NCBI RefSeq assembly: GCF_018885305.1
Contig: NZ_CP076544.1
Span: forward strand, 1,550,001-1,614,000
Direction of reading: 5' to 3'
Source: Curtobacterium sp. L6-1
GTDB taxonomy: Bacteria > Actinomycetota > Actinomycetes > Actinomycetales > Microbacteriaceae
Length of the DNA stretch: 64,000 nucleotides
Every line of letters starts with the position of its first letter. The first letter of the stretch is position 1. Shown piece after piece: positions 41,601 to 49,490 of this stretch. The position numbers were made by a program, and so were the translations under genes. Under the pieces are notes generated by a model that was given only the letters and a program-made list of their open reading frames with translations, had not been told where the DNA came from and ran no database searches.

Positions 41601-43903
41601 TCGCGCAGAGCAGCCCGCAGAGCGATCTGAGCGCCGACGAGCTCGAGTTGCGGCGCTGTCGTCACCGGGAAGGTGTCGACGCTGGTCTGTGCCGCGAAGT
41701 CCTTGAGTTCCTTCGAGGCGAACATCGACAACTTCTTGCCGGCCGTTAGACGCTCCGTCCAGACCTTTACCATCTGGAACTGAGCAGCGGGATCCCCATC
41801 GGGCGTGGCCACGATGTGCCCAGCCATGCGCTTCGTGAGGTCGCGCGCTTCGCGGATCTTCCCCCTCACGCCGGGGTTGTGCTCCGCGACCCAGAGGTGT
41901 CGTTGGTCACCACTTCGCACGGCCGCTGCGAAGGAATTCTCCCAGTCGCCGGACAAGTCTCGCAGCGTGGCCGCAGATCGTCCGAAGTCAGCGGCTTCTC
42001 GACGAATGACCTCCAGGGTCAAACCGTCGACGGTCTCGAGCCGAAGGCCCTGGTCCTCCAGCGACGTCACTCTCGCCCGAAGGTCCTCCAGCCGTTCGAA
42101 CTTGCTGCGAAGCTCGCCGGCGCTGGGCAACCACGGCACATTTGGCAGGTTCAGCACGGCGGCATGACGGTCCTCCAACGCGATCGCTCGTACCAGGGCG
42201 ACCAGCTCGGAGAATTCTTCCGCTGTGATCGGGAACCTCGCGTCCAGGGGAACCCGGTCCGAGATCACGTCCAGCTCGCGATCGCGAGCAAGCCACGCTG
42301 CGACCTGCGGCGCCTTGCTCCACCCCTCCGGGAGTTCGTACTCGCGTTGCTCGCTCTGCAGCGCTCTGACAAGGGCCGCGTCGGTACGCGCTACTGAGTC
42401 GCGAAGCTCGTCGACTCGCGCCTCGAGCTCAGATATTCGCCGCTCCTCCCGAGGAACATCGAGGGCTGACAACGAATCCTGCATCGACTGAGCCGCACTC
42501 CGGAGATCCTCCAGGGCTGCCGGAGTCGATCCGAGGACTGCGAGCGAGAGGTCACGAAGCTCCTCCGGAATCTTGTCGCGGAGTACGGACAGCGCCTGTT
42601 CCTTCTCGGCGGTGACGAGGACTCGCTTCCCCTGAGCGACGAGGTGGGAAACGAGGTTGACGATCGTGTGGGACTTGCCGGTCCCCGGCGGGCCCTGGAC
42701 CGTGACGCCGCGCGACGTCGCGAGTTGCCTCGCAATCCGCACCTGCTCGGCGTTCGCCGGCAACGGCATCAGAAGACGATCGGCCGTGCCGTCGTTCGTA
42801 GTGAGGACCTGCCCTTGCTGGACCAACGCCGCGTCCACCCGGTCGCGATCCGCCACGACCGAGGCCAGACCCTCCGGCAGGAACTGCTCGCTACGGATCT
42901 TCTGTGCGAGCTCGTCGTAGAAACGCTCTTGACGGAGTGGTCGCTTGCGAAGGAAGAGCACCCACCCGTCGTTGATCGAGGGCCCGTTGCCCATCGCAGC
43001 AATGTCCGAGGACTCCGTCAGCGTCGCGTCGACACCGAGCGGGGCTGCGATCTGCTTCCGGACGGCGAGGCGCTCTTGCTCGTCCCAAGGGTCGGGAGGC
43101 GTCTCACGCAGAATCGAGCGAAGGCTCACGAGACCGTCTCGGCCTGGCAGGTCTGTGCCCTCGACGCTGTCGAGTTCGAGTTCGACCGCCTGCTCCGGGG
43201 CCACCCGGACGACCGCGTCCTCAGGACCCAGCTGGACGGATACCGGCGTGGTGAGCATCGGCGCAACGATCTCCGTTCGGTTGTCGCGAGCAGAGAGGAC
43301 GACATGACCCCACACGACCTCGTGCGTGGCCGACGAGGCCTCCGCTTCGAGGTGCAAGTCGTAGAGCGCAGAGTAGAGCTCGCGGGCTGCCAAGGACGGC
43401 CGGTTGACCTCTGCCCAAGGGACCCACACCTCGGTCAGCCAGTCATCGAAAGCGGCGCGGAGGTCGTCACGGAAGCGATCTCGAAGGGCCGCACGGACTT
43501 CGCGCGCTTCGTCATCAGCTTCGGATGCTGGGTCCCCGAGCTGGGTCGTCACCTGATGTTCGACGCGCTGCGTCGCAAGCTGCTCGTCAAGGACCGGCGT
43601 CTTGCTGGCGGTTCGAAGGGCTTCATCCGGCGCGAGAAGTCCCACCAACGTCGAGGGCACTGCAACAGTGGCTGGAGCCGGAACCCTGTCGACGGACAAC
43701 CAGGCGGTCCGGTTGTCTCCCGGCCCGAGGATCACTGCGCGGTGCTTGGGAACAGCGGATGGAAAGAGGCACATTGAGTGCCGTCTGACATCTCGTACTG
43801 GCTTCGGACCGATCTCGCGCGCAACAGCGGAGAGGTACTCGAGGAGATCGTAACTCTGATCGAGAACGGACTGCTCGGTGGTGGATTCACCATGATCGCG
43901 CAA
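38666..43903 (-). CDS. SF1 helicase + Vsr-like nuclease + Lsr2-type DNA-binding domain
   Basis: A 1745-aa protein, domains in order. After an unassigned N-terminal region, an SF1 helicase: Walker A GPPGTGKS (about 402), long coiled insert, VVVVDESSQCD (about 1075), VVGDDRQTTP and ANVAVSRAQDQL. Then a Vsr/DUF559-like PD-(D/E)XK domain (about 1360-1450): YRLDFVVRV ... LAVECDGDSFHG ... VLERMGWSFWRV, with active-site D and ExD-G in place. After a Glu/Ser/Pro linker, about 1583-1617 reads LRRWAKANGFAVGERGRIS, the Lsr2 C-terminal module that binds the minor groove of AT-rich DNA. A final ~90-residue domain is unassigned. It is probably an anti-phage or anti-plasmid nuclease. Start TTG 43903 is backed by AGAGGGG 9 nt upstream; the same-region ATG is out of frame. 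Confidence 0.8.
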   Translation of the reverse strand: MRDHGESTTEQSVLDQSYDLLEYLSAVAREIGPKPVRDVRRHSMCLFPSAVPKHRAVILGPGDNRTAWLSVDRVPAPATVAVPSTLVGLLAPDEALRTASKTPVLDEQLATQRVEHQVTTQLGDPASEADDEAREVRAALRDRFRDDLRAAFDDWLTEVWVPWAEVNRPSLAARELYSALYDLHLEAEASSATHEVVWGHVVLSARDNRTEIVAPMLTTPVSVQLGPEDAVVRVAPEQAVELELDSVEGTDLPGRDGLVSLRSILRETPPDPWDEQERLAVRKQIAAPLGVDATLTESSDIAAMGNGPSINDGWVLFLRKRPLRQERFYDELAQKIRSEQFLPEGLASVVADRDRVDAALVQQGQVLTTNDGTADRLLMPLPANAEQVRIARQLATSRGVTVQGPPGTGKSHTIVNLVSHLVAQGKRVLVTAEKEQALSVLRDKIPEELRDLSLAVLGSTPAALEDLRSAAQSMQDSLSALDVPREERRISELEARVDELRDSVARTDAALVRALQSEQREYELPEGWSKAPQVAAWLARDRELDVISDRVPLDARFPITAEEFSELVALVRAIALEDRHAAVLNLPNVPWLPSAGELRSKFERLEDLRARVTSLEDQGLRLETVDGLTLEVIRREAADFGRSAATLRDLSGDWENSFAAAVRSGDQRHLWVAEHNPGVRGKIREARDLTKRMAGHIVATPDGDPAAQFQMVKVWTERLTAGKKLSMFASKELKDFAAQTSVDTFPVTTAPQLELVGAQIALRAALREAHVRMTQAYAPFQIPVPPLDGSFLFSADQLAGRVDLVGRWWSETYPPLAARVEHYIGHQRAADGPAESFSTAAEVLERGGARLEERQLTAELGALESRIREEHESQDRSPLWKTLLEALELAIPDKWEEAVEETRRLLVIRSRVLRVEELAERLVRAGAPAWGRSIVETCAAPAVVGDVEHAPRAWERARARTWLSALHAETDTESLMEQSHADAAELRQAIVDLASRSARVELKKNFRDRKRRALENWLSAVKRVGKGTGKNAPRFQAAAREALPAAMGAVPIWIMPIYRVMENFDPRVSDLFDVVVVDESSQCDLLSLGVLALGKKTVVVGDDRQTTPERVGTPTERIAALQDQHLKSMPEAKLLTLDDSLYSISGRAFPSTIALKEHFRCVPEIIEFSNRYYKGAILPLREVGVPQIGDPLKVVHVEGAVSVQRGSSRVNTDEAKAIAAQVAQCVKDASYEGLTFGVVTMMSGPQSQIIQDMIREAIGDEEFERRRMRVGNPPLFQGDERNVMFVSMVAHDASFAATTVRYAQWANVAVSRAQDQLWIFHSMDAATLHHEDHRRAMIEYAQSYERRDQTVGLYELTESKFERDVLKQMLDRGYDVQPQHRVGSYRLDFVVRVAPGERLAVECDGDSFHGPDKWDDDVRRQRVLERMGWSFWRVRASKYYLDPEEAMRPLWARLEAMKERAAEAADLARLREDRAETERLDQLRAPIDVADLPSEDPAELPLSQEASSSPPAQAEAVIAPELFSTDEVRWTPRHETDAETALELALVPSVDEALPSPAGPRPDRQPEVDRAEQFAPLLPAPVPALRRWAKANGFAVGERGRISAEIVSAWLRAHADETSDRDDAGVEGRVESDHGGSHTAVEASQGSLEAATTRARAAWNEGRAYQLDTEGNILPLYSRRTLVSYIGEAATKPLRDAMRSARPTGGRFKVDGTGTMATLIDGEPVYVCTVQPGIWFPTHWSDESY

Positions 43904-44049
43904 CTGCGGTTTCCCCTCTGATGACCGGTGAAATGATCATGCCAGTTCGGACCGACACACAGGAACCGTCCGGCGTGATCGACGAACTGGAGCGAGACCC
44001 CGCTTGGCCCACGAATGCGGAACGCGGACCGATACAGACCTCTTTGCCA

Positions 44050-45273
44050 TCAAGCTTCTGGTTGTGCGTCGAGACACGCGATGCCGTGCCCGTTGGCATC
44101 TGCGATGTCCCGAACCAGCTGCGAAATGCCGTCCAGCGTCCACTTGCTCGGCAGGTCGAGGGATACGGCGGAGCGACGGAGCACGGGTCCGCCGAGCAAC
44201 CCGACAGTTCCGATGGGAGCCGACCCCCCTGCCGCGTAAACGAGGTGTCCCTGCCCAAGCCCGAACCTCCGGCAGTACGCGGCCAGCTGGTACAAGTCGG
44301 CGTTCGGGTACTGCCCGTGCTTCTCCACCTTGTATTTCACGTCGATGCACGCCCGTACCTCCCCGTCGACGAGCCACACGAGGTCCGGCGCGATCTTCAC
44401 CGTCCCCTCGACGTCGAGCGTCGACTTGTACTGCGACACAAGCACTCCCCCGTACGGCTTGAATGCCTCGCGCAGCGCAGCTGACACGAAGTCCTCGAAC
44501 ACCGACCACATGTCGACGAGGAATCCTGACGCGACGATTGACCCGGCGCGCTGTTCGACCGACGACCCAGTCAACACGAGCGACGCCAATGCCAGCGCCG
44601 ACCTGTGCCGCGCGTTGCGTCGATCCGGCCGGACGACCGGCACCGGCGCCCCGACCGGGATCACCGACGCCCCATCGAGCACCCGCACGATCCGCCGAAG
44701 CGCCCCGAGCACATCAGCAGGCACACCCGGCAACCGGAGTAGCCGCGTCGCAGCGGTCAGCAGCACCTGGTTCTCCACGATGTCCTCGACGTAGTCGTCG
44801 AACGACACCTCGACCGGCAGAGGCTGCCCACCCCGCCGCGTCAGCTGGTCGCCGATCCGCCACCGTCCGCGCACGAGCGGTAGCGCGTCCTCCCGCGTCA
44901 CGTACCCGCGGAGCGGCCCTCCTGCGAGCGCCCGCGAGGCCTGCCGCACGAATGCGTGCGCCAACGCTGGGACGAGGTCCTCGTCCTCCTCGAAGCCGAA
45001 GTCGTCCTCGGTCCAGATGGCACTCCCGGCGCGTGCGTACCCGAGCATCGCGAACAGCCGCCGCACGGGCGTCTTCGGCTTGAGCCAGACTGTGTGCCCG
45101 GCGATGCGGACCACCCCGACCTTCCGGACGCCGCTCACACAGAACTCATCTGTGCCGAGTGTCGGCGCGACGGTCGCGATGTTCGCCGATGCCAGACCGA
45201 CGGCCACCGCCCGCGGCAGCCGGCGCACCACCAGCTGGTCCGCCTCCCGCAACTCAATCGTCGACGGAAGCAC
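44050..45273 (-). CDS. mcrC: McrC-type nuclease subunit
   Basis: A 407-aa partner of the McrB GTPase in modification-dependent (Type IV) restriction, cutting DNA with modified cytosines. The C-terminal PD-(D/E)XK site is intact: D297 in IAPDLVWLVDG, then D311-V-K313 in CIDVKYK, followed by DLYQLAAYCRRF. The N-terminal half (EDFVSAAL region and before) fits McrC's McrB-stimulating domain, with VEDIVENQVL. Length is close to typical McrC (about 350-430). It is the last gene of a three-gene - strand operon; its GTG start overlaps the end of mcrB by 20 bp. Confidence 0.88.
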   Translation of the reverse strand: MLPSTIELREADQLVVRRLPRAVAVGLASANIATVAPTLGTDEFCVSGVRKVGVVRIAGHTVWLKPKTPVRRLFAMLGYARAGSAIWTEDDFGFEEDEDLVPALAHAFVRQASRALAGGPLRGYVTREDALPLVRGRWRIGDQLTRRGGQPLPVEVSFDDYVEDIVENQVLLTAATRLLRLPGVPADVLGALRRIVRVLDGASVIPVGAPVPVVRPDRRNARHRSALALASLVLTGSSVEQRAGSIVASGFLVDMWSVFEDFVSAALREAFKPYGGVLVSQYKSTLDVEGTVKIAPDLVWLVDGEVRACIDVKYKVEKHGQYPNADLYQLAAYCRRFGLGQGHLVYAAGGSAPIGTVGLLGGPVLRRSAVSLDLPSKWTLDGISQLVRDIADANGHGIACLDAQPEA

Positions 45274-47386
45274 CTTCGGCCCCGTCCGACACGGGGGGCG
45301 TCGCCTGGCGACGCAGCGTCTTCAGGCCGTACCGCGCCTCCAGGTCAACGCCTTCCCCGTAATGGTGCTCAGCTAGCAGCGGCAAGATCTCGTACCGCCA
45401 CACGTCCTGCAGGCCGGTCCCGGCCAGGTCGCGCATCAGGAAGGACGGACCCACCTTCGCATCGTGGTCCTGGATCTGCGCGTTGAGTCGCGTCAGCAGG
45501 TCCGCACGGTCGTCCTGGAGGCCCTGGGTCACCAGCCAGCGCGACAACACGTCCTGCACGGGCTCGCGTTCCGGGTGCAACTCGACGAACGCGAATCGGC
45601 GCCGCATCGCGGCGTCGAGCATCGCGATCGAACGGTCTGCGGTGTTCATCGTGCCGATGACGAAGATGTTGCTCGGCAGGGTGAACGGCTCGTCGCTGTA
45701 GAGCAGGGAGATCTCGCTGTCGCGGTACTCGAGCAGGAAGTACAGCTCGCCGAAGACCTTGGCGATGTTGCCACGGTTGATCTCGTCGATGACCAAGAAG
45801 TAGTTCGCCTCCGGGTTGGCGGCTGCTGCATCAGCGAGGCGCCGCAGCGGGCCCTTCCGGAGCGTGAAGGCGAGGTTGCCGCTGTCGTCGTTGGCGACGG
45901 GGCGGAAGCCCTCGAAGAAGTCCTCGTACGAGTACGTCGGGTGGAACTGCACGATGGTGGTCTCGCCGTCGGTGCCGTCCGTCACGTGCTTCGACAGGGC
46001 CTGTGCGAGGAACGTCTTGCCGGTACCGGGAGGTCCGTAGAGGATGACCTGCTTTCGGCGCTCGATGAGGTCGAGGGTGTCCTGCAGCCACCGTTGAGGT
46101 ATGTGCAGCGCGTCGGTCAGTTCCTGCACGGCCCTGGGAAACGGAGCGTGCTGCTGCGGTAGGTGCCGGTCAGACTGCGAGTCCTCTCGATCGTCGAGAC
46201 TCGGGCCAACCTCGTCGTTGCCCGACCACCGCACTCTGAGCGGGTCGCGGTAGTACGCCGCCGGCTCGTTGTTCTTGGTCTGCAGGGCCAGGGTGATCTC
46301 GAGGAACTCGCGGTCTGGGTCGTCTCCGACCTCGACATCCTTCAGGTCACCGGCCACTTCCCCTCGGAAAGCTTCACGGATGCGCTCTCGGTCGGTACCG
46401 GAGACGACTTCGCCGAACGACTCGGGGTGCACGAGGTACAGGAGCTCGTTGCGTTGCGTCGGGAACGGAGTCCCCGGAACGCCCATGACGAAGTCGCGCC
46501 ACGACCAGGGGTCTTCAAGCAATGCATCGCGCTCGTCGTCGTCGAGGCGCACCCAGGCATCCACGAGTCGAACCACGAGGGACAGGGCGCTGTGGATGTT
46601 CTGCAGCATGCCCTGGCCCGGATTGAATGACCAGGAGCGGAAAGCATCGTCGATCGAGGCTGGAATGAGGACGGTTTCGTCCATCAGGTCGAGCAGCGCT
46701 TGGACGCGCTCCCGTTTCTTCCGCTCACCCGGGTTCTGGAGCGGCAACACCTGCCAAGCGATGAGCTCCGACATCAACAACCGGGCATCGTCACTGGCGT
46801 CGGCGAACTGCTGCCGAAGCTGATCGACGAAGGACTCCCCCGAGGCGGTCTCCTGCTTGACAAAACATTTGATGATCTCCTCGGTGACCTCTGTCCGCCA
46901 GACGGTTCGGTGCTCCGCGAACACCGACGTCAACTGACGGAGACCACGTTCCGTGAACCGTTCTGACGCCGCTCGAATGCGCTCGGATCCAGCGTCCGGC
47001 GCGAGGATGGCCACTGCGAGTCGAGCCTCACGGTCGGCGAAGAGCAGCTTCGTGTTGACTCGAGCCTTCCGACTCGCCTCCTTGCGCAACAGCGTCGGGT
47101 CTGACATCTCGTTGATGGCAGTGCGCCCCAGATCGGTGATCGACCATCGGCCGTCGCCAGACTTGTTGAGCAGTCCGGCGCGCCCGAGCATCGATGTACC
47201 GAACAGGAAGGCGTTGAAGCCGCGAGCCTGCGGTCGTGAGCGCACATGCGTTTCCTCACTCTCGCTCATCGGGATCTGGGCGACAACTGCCTCCCAGGTG
47301 TCTTTCCGCCGTTGTGGCTCGGACTGATCGGCGAGCTGATGGAGCGCCGCTACGAGTCGCTGGTCTTGAAGCTGCTGATCGGTCAT
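45254..47386 (-). CDS. mcrB: McrB-type AAA+ GTPase
   Basis: A 710-aa motor of the McrBC restriction system, which binds GTP, forms rings and loops DNA to McrC. The AAA+ core is at the C-terminus: Walker A GPPGTGKT (about 450-457), QFHPTYSYEDFFEGF, Walker B FLVIDEINRGNIAKVFGEL and the McrB signature MNTADRSIAMLDAAMRRRF. The N-terminal 400 residues replace E. coli McrB's small modified-cytosine reader: first a winged-helix-like segment (to about 110), then an unassigned helical region and a LEITLALQTKNNEPAAYY region. The target modification is therefore not predictable. The ATG overlaps the stop of the upstream hydrolase gene (ATGA), so the three genes are one unit. Confidence 0.88.
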   Translation of the reverse strand: MTDQQLQDQRLVAALHQLADQSEPQRRKDTWEAVVAQIPMSESEETHVRSRPQARGFNAFLFGTSMLGRAGLLNKSGDGRWSITDLGRTAINEMSDPTLLRKEASRKARVNTKLLFADREARLAVAILAPDAGSERIRAASERFTERGLRQLTSVFAEHRTVWRTEVTEEIIKCFVKQETASGESFVDQLRQQFADASDDARLLMSELIAWQVLPLQNPGERKKRERVQALLDLMDETVLIPASIDDAFRSWSFNPGQGMLQNIHSALSLVVRLVDAWVRLDDDERDALLEDPWSWRDFVMGVPGTPFPTQRNELLYLVHPESFGEVVSGTDRERIREAFRGEVAGDLKDVEVGDDPDREFLEITLALQTKNNEPAAYYRDPLRVRWSGNDEVGPSLDDREDSQSDRHLPQQHAPFPRAVQELTDALHIPQRWLQDTLDLIERRKQVILYGPPGTGKTFLAQALSKHVTDGTDGETTIVQFHPTYSYEDFFEGFRPVANDDSGNLAFTLRKGPLRRLADAAAANPEANYFLVIDEINRGNIAKVFGELYFLLEYRDSEISLLYSDEPFTLPSNIFVIGTMNTADRSIAMLDAAMRRRFAFVELHPEREPVQDVLSRWLVTQGLQDDRADLLTRLNAQIQDHDAKVGPSFLMRDLAGTGLQDVWRYEILPLLAEHHYGEGVDLEARYGLKTLRRQATPPVSDGAEGASVDD

Positions 47387-49209
47387 CTCCGGCCTTTCAC
47401 GTTGTCCGAGCGCACTGAGTCTCGCGTCGTCCTGGCGGGACCCGGTTCCAGTCCGTTCTCCCGCATGAACTCGAGCGCACGTTCGACCGTTTGGATCTTC
47501 CTCCGGAGATCTGCGAGCACCGGCGACTTCAGGTCCGAGTACTCGTCCAGGCGCTCGTACTGACGCCGCACCTGTCGCTCGGTCTCGACCAGGAGGTGCC
47601 AGACACCGGGATCCTGCTCGAAGCCGCGCTTCTCGCGAAGGATCGCCGCAGCGAGTTGTCGCATCACGATCGATTCGACCACCTCCGCAGAAGTTCCCGT
47701 GTTGGCGAGGCCGAAGGCTATTCCCCCACCCCCCGCGGTCACGAGGCTGCCGGCGGTGATCAGGCCTCCGATCATCCCGCCCGGGCCGAAGGTCGCAAGC
47801 GCGCTCGTGAGTGCGGCGGCCCCGGCGAGCCCTGCGCCCGCGGCGATCGCCAGGCCACCGGTCGCGATGACGATCGCGACGGCACCAGCGCCGAGCGCGC
47901 CGACCTTGATCCAGTTGACACCCTTGCCAGCGTCGAGCACGGCCTCCGCGCGTCGAATGGCGTCGAGGACGTCATCTCCGAAGGCAGTACCGAGACCGAG
48001 CTCCGCGGTGATCTCTCTCATCGCTTGACGCCGCGCGGGGTCAGGAATCGCGATCTCGAACGGTCTGATCACGTTGTCCGATGCGAGGACGATGAGTTGA
48101 GCCAGCGCATTCTCCGGATCAACGTGCGCGCCAGGAGCAGGTGCAGGCGCTGTTGACTCCGGTTCAGCGAGGTCGAACCCCAGGGCCGCGAGGTGCTCCG
48201 GTCGCGGGCGGCCGTCGGCCTCGCGGCGGCTGAGCAGCGCCTCGATCACGTTCGCCTGCGTGGCCCGGACAGCTCCGAGGAATCTGTCGCGATGGTCGTC
48301 CTTCAGCTGGCCACTCAAGAGGTGTGCGTACCGGAGCGCGAGCAGGACGACGTTTTCGTCATCGTCAAGCGGAGTGTCGAGGGCGGAGCTCGTCGTGGCG
48401 ACTTCTCTCGAAAGCGACCCGTGCAGCGCGTATCCGATCGCTTCGGCAACTCGCAAGTCAGAGAGGTATTCGACGGCGGAGTGCACTCGGAGGGTCGGGG
48501 GCGTGGAAACACGGAGATCGAGCAACCAGGGCATGACGGACGAGAGACCCCGAAGGGCCGCGACCGGATCGCGGTCGTTCCAGAAGTTGACCCACCAATC
48601 GAGGTTCGTCGGGGGCTCCTGCATCGCGTCCCGCAACGCAGTGGCCTGCACCGAACCGCTTGCCAACGGGCTGCCGATCGTGACCATGCCAACGAGCTGC
48701 AGATCCGAGGGGAGGCGTCGGACGAGGTCAGCAGCGATGACTGACCCCAGGCTGTGACCGACGATCAAGAGCCGCCCGCTGGCGGGCAATGCCTCGAGAA
48801 CTCGATTGAGCACCCGCGCCCGCGTCTGCTCGTCGTGGAGGTAGTTGTACGCCTGCGTGAACGGATGCGTCTCGAAACTGAGGTCAACGAGCGCCGCAGC
48901 GCCGAAAGCACCGGACCCGGGATCGTGTTGGCCAAGGCGGTACTCCATCGCGCTCGTCCGACGCTCGAACGCGCGTCGGTTCGCGCGGGCGTCGTCGCGA
49001 CTGGGCTGCTTGACCGTCACCGGTGGGAGGCGCAGCTTGCCATCACCGTTCCGGAGCGCGTAGGAGTACTTCGGCGCGATCCACCGATTGGGATCGAGCG
49101 CCGGGTAGCCGCCTCGGACCAGAGCAGCAGAGAGCGCGATCTGCCACGCGTCTTCGAGATCGCCCGCTCCCACGCCGTGGAGGAACAGCAGGATGGGGTC
49201 AGAACTCAC
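47383..49209 (-). CDS. Lipase-like alpha/beta hydrolase with membrane-spanning tail
   Basis: A 608-aa protein, first gene of the operon with mcrB and mcrC. The N-terminal part (about 5-260) is a serine hydrolase: early strand LLFLHGVG, nucleophile elbow GHSLG with S near 152, and TIGSPLASG. From about 428 to 503 come very hydrophobic Gly/Ala-rich segments (IKVGALGAGAVAIVIATGG; LITAGSLVTAGGGG), apparently membrane-inserting, followed by a coiled-coil-like charged end (REKRGFEQDPGVW ... LRRKIQTVERALEF). A membrane hydrolase made with McrBC suggests a lipid or membrane-damaging effector; that is inference. Start GTG 49209 with AAAGG 7 nt upstream is preferred; the frame extends up to 49527 without a ribosome site, and TTG 49236 is an alternative. 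Confidence 0.72.
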   Translation of the reverse strand: MSSDPILLFLHGVGAGDLEDAWQIALSAALVRGGYPALDPNRWIAPKYSYALRNGDGKLRLPPVTVKQPSRDDARANRRAFERRTSAMEYRLGQHDPGSGAFGAAALVDLSFETHPFTQAYNYLHDEQTRARVLNRVLEALPASGRLLIVGHSLGSVIAADLVRRLPSDLQLVGMVTIGSPLASGSVQATALRDAMQEPPTNLDWWVNFWNDRDPVAALRGLSSVMPWLLDLRVSTPPTLRVHSAVEYLSDLRVAEAIGYALHGSLSREVATTSSALDTPLDDDENVVLLALRYAHLLSGQLKDDHRDRFLGAVRATQANVIEALLSRREADGRPRPEHLAALGFDLAEPESTAPAPAPGAHVDPENALAQLIVLASDNVIRPFEIAIPDPARRQAMREITAELGLGTAFGDDVLDAIRRAEAVLDAGKGVNWIKVGALGAGAVAIVIATGGLAIAAGAGLAGAAALTSALATFGPGGMIGGLITAGSLVTAGGGGIAFGLANTGTSAEVVESIVMRQLAAAILREKRGFEQDPGVWHLLVETERQVRRQYERLDEYSDLKSPVLADLRRKIQTVERALEFMRENGLEPGPARTTRDSVRSDNVKGRR

Positions 49210-49490
49210 GAGGAACCTTTCGAGCCCAATTGACAAATCTTCGACGTTCGTCAGGCTAGTGGTCCCGCTGCCGATTCGGCGCGTCAACGCTTGAGCACCA
49301 TCCGACCCCGGCTTGTCGGCGAGCCATGGCGATGAATCCCGACATGGCCGGAGCAAGCAGCAGGGGAACTCCGGCAGACGCCCCCAGAACAGGTGCTGCC
49401 GCCATCCACCTTCCGTCCCCGAGGATGAGTCAGCACCGTCGGTATCAGGGACAGGCGGCGCTCCGCGCACCACGCCCTCGGGGGAAGCAC
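49210..49490. other. 281-bp divergent promoter region
   Basis: This gap separates the hydrolase-mcrBC operon (-) from the NERD helicase (+). On the - strand TAGCCT (49258-49253) could be a -10 for the hydrolase gene. On the + side I see only the GGGGGAA ribosome site of the helicase gene. Frames cross the gap, but they run out of other genes without a start signal. No repeat longer than a few bases was seen. Confidence 0.4.
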
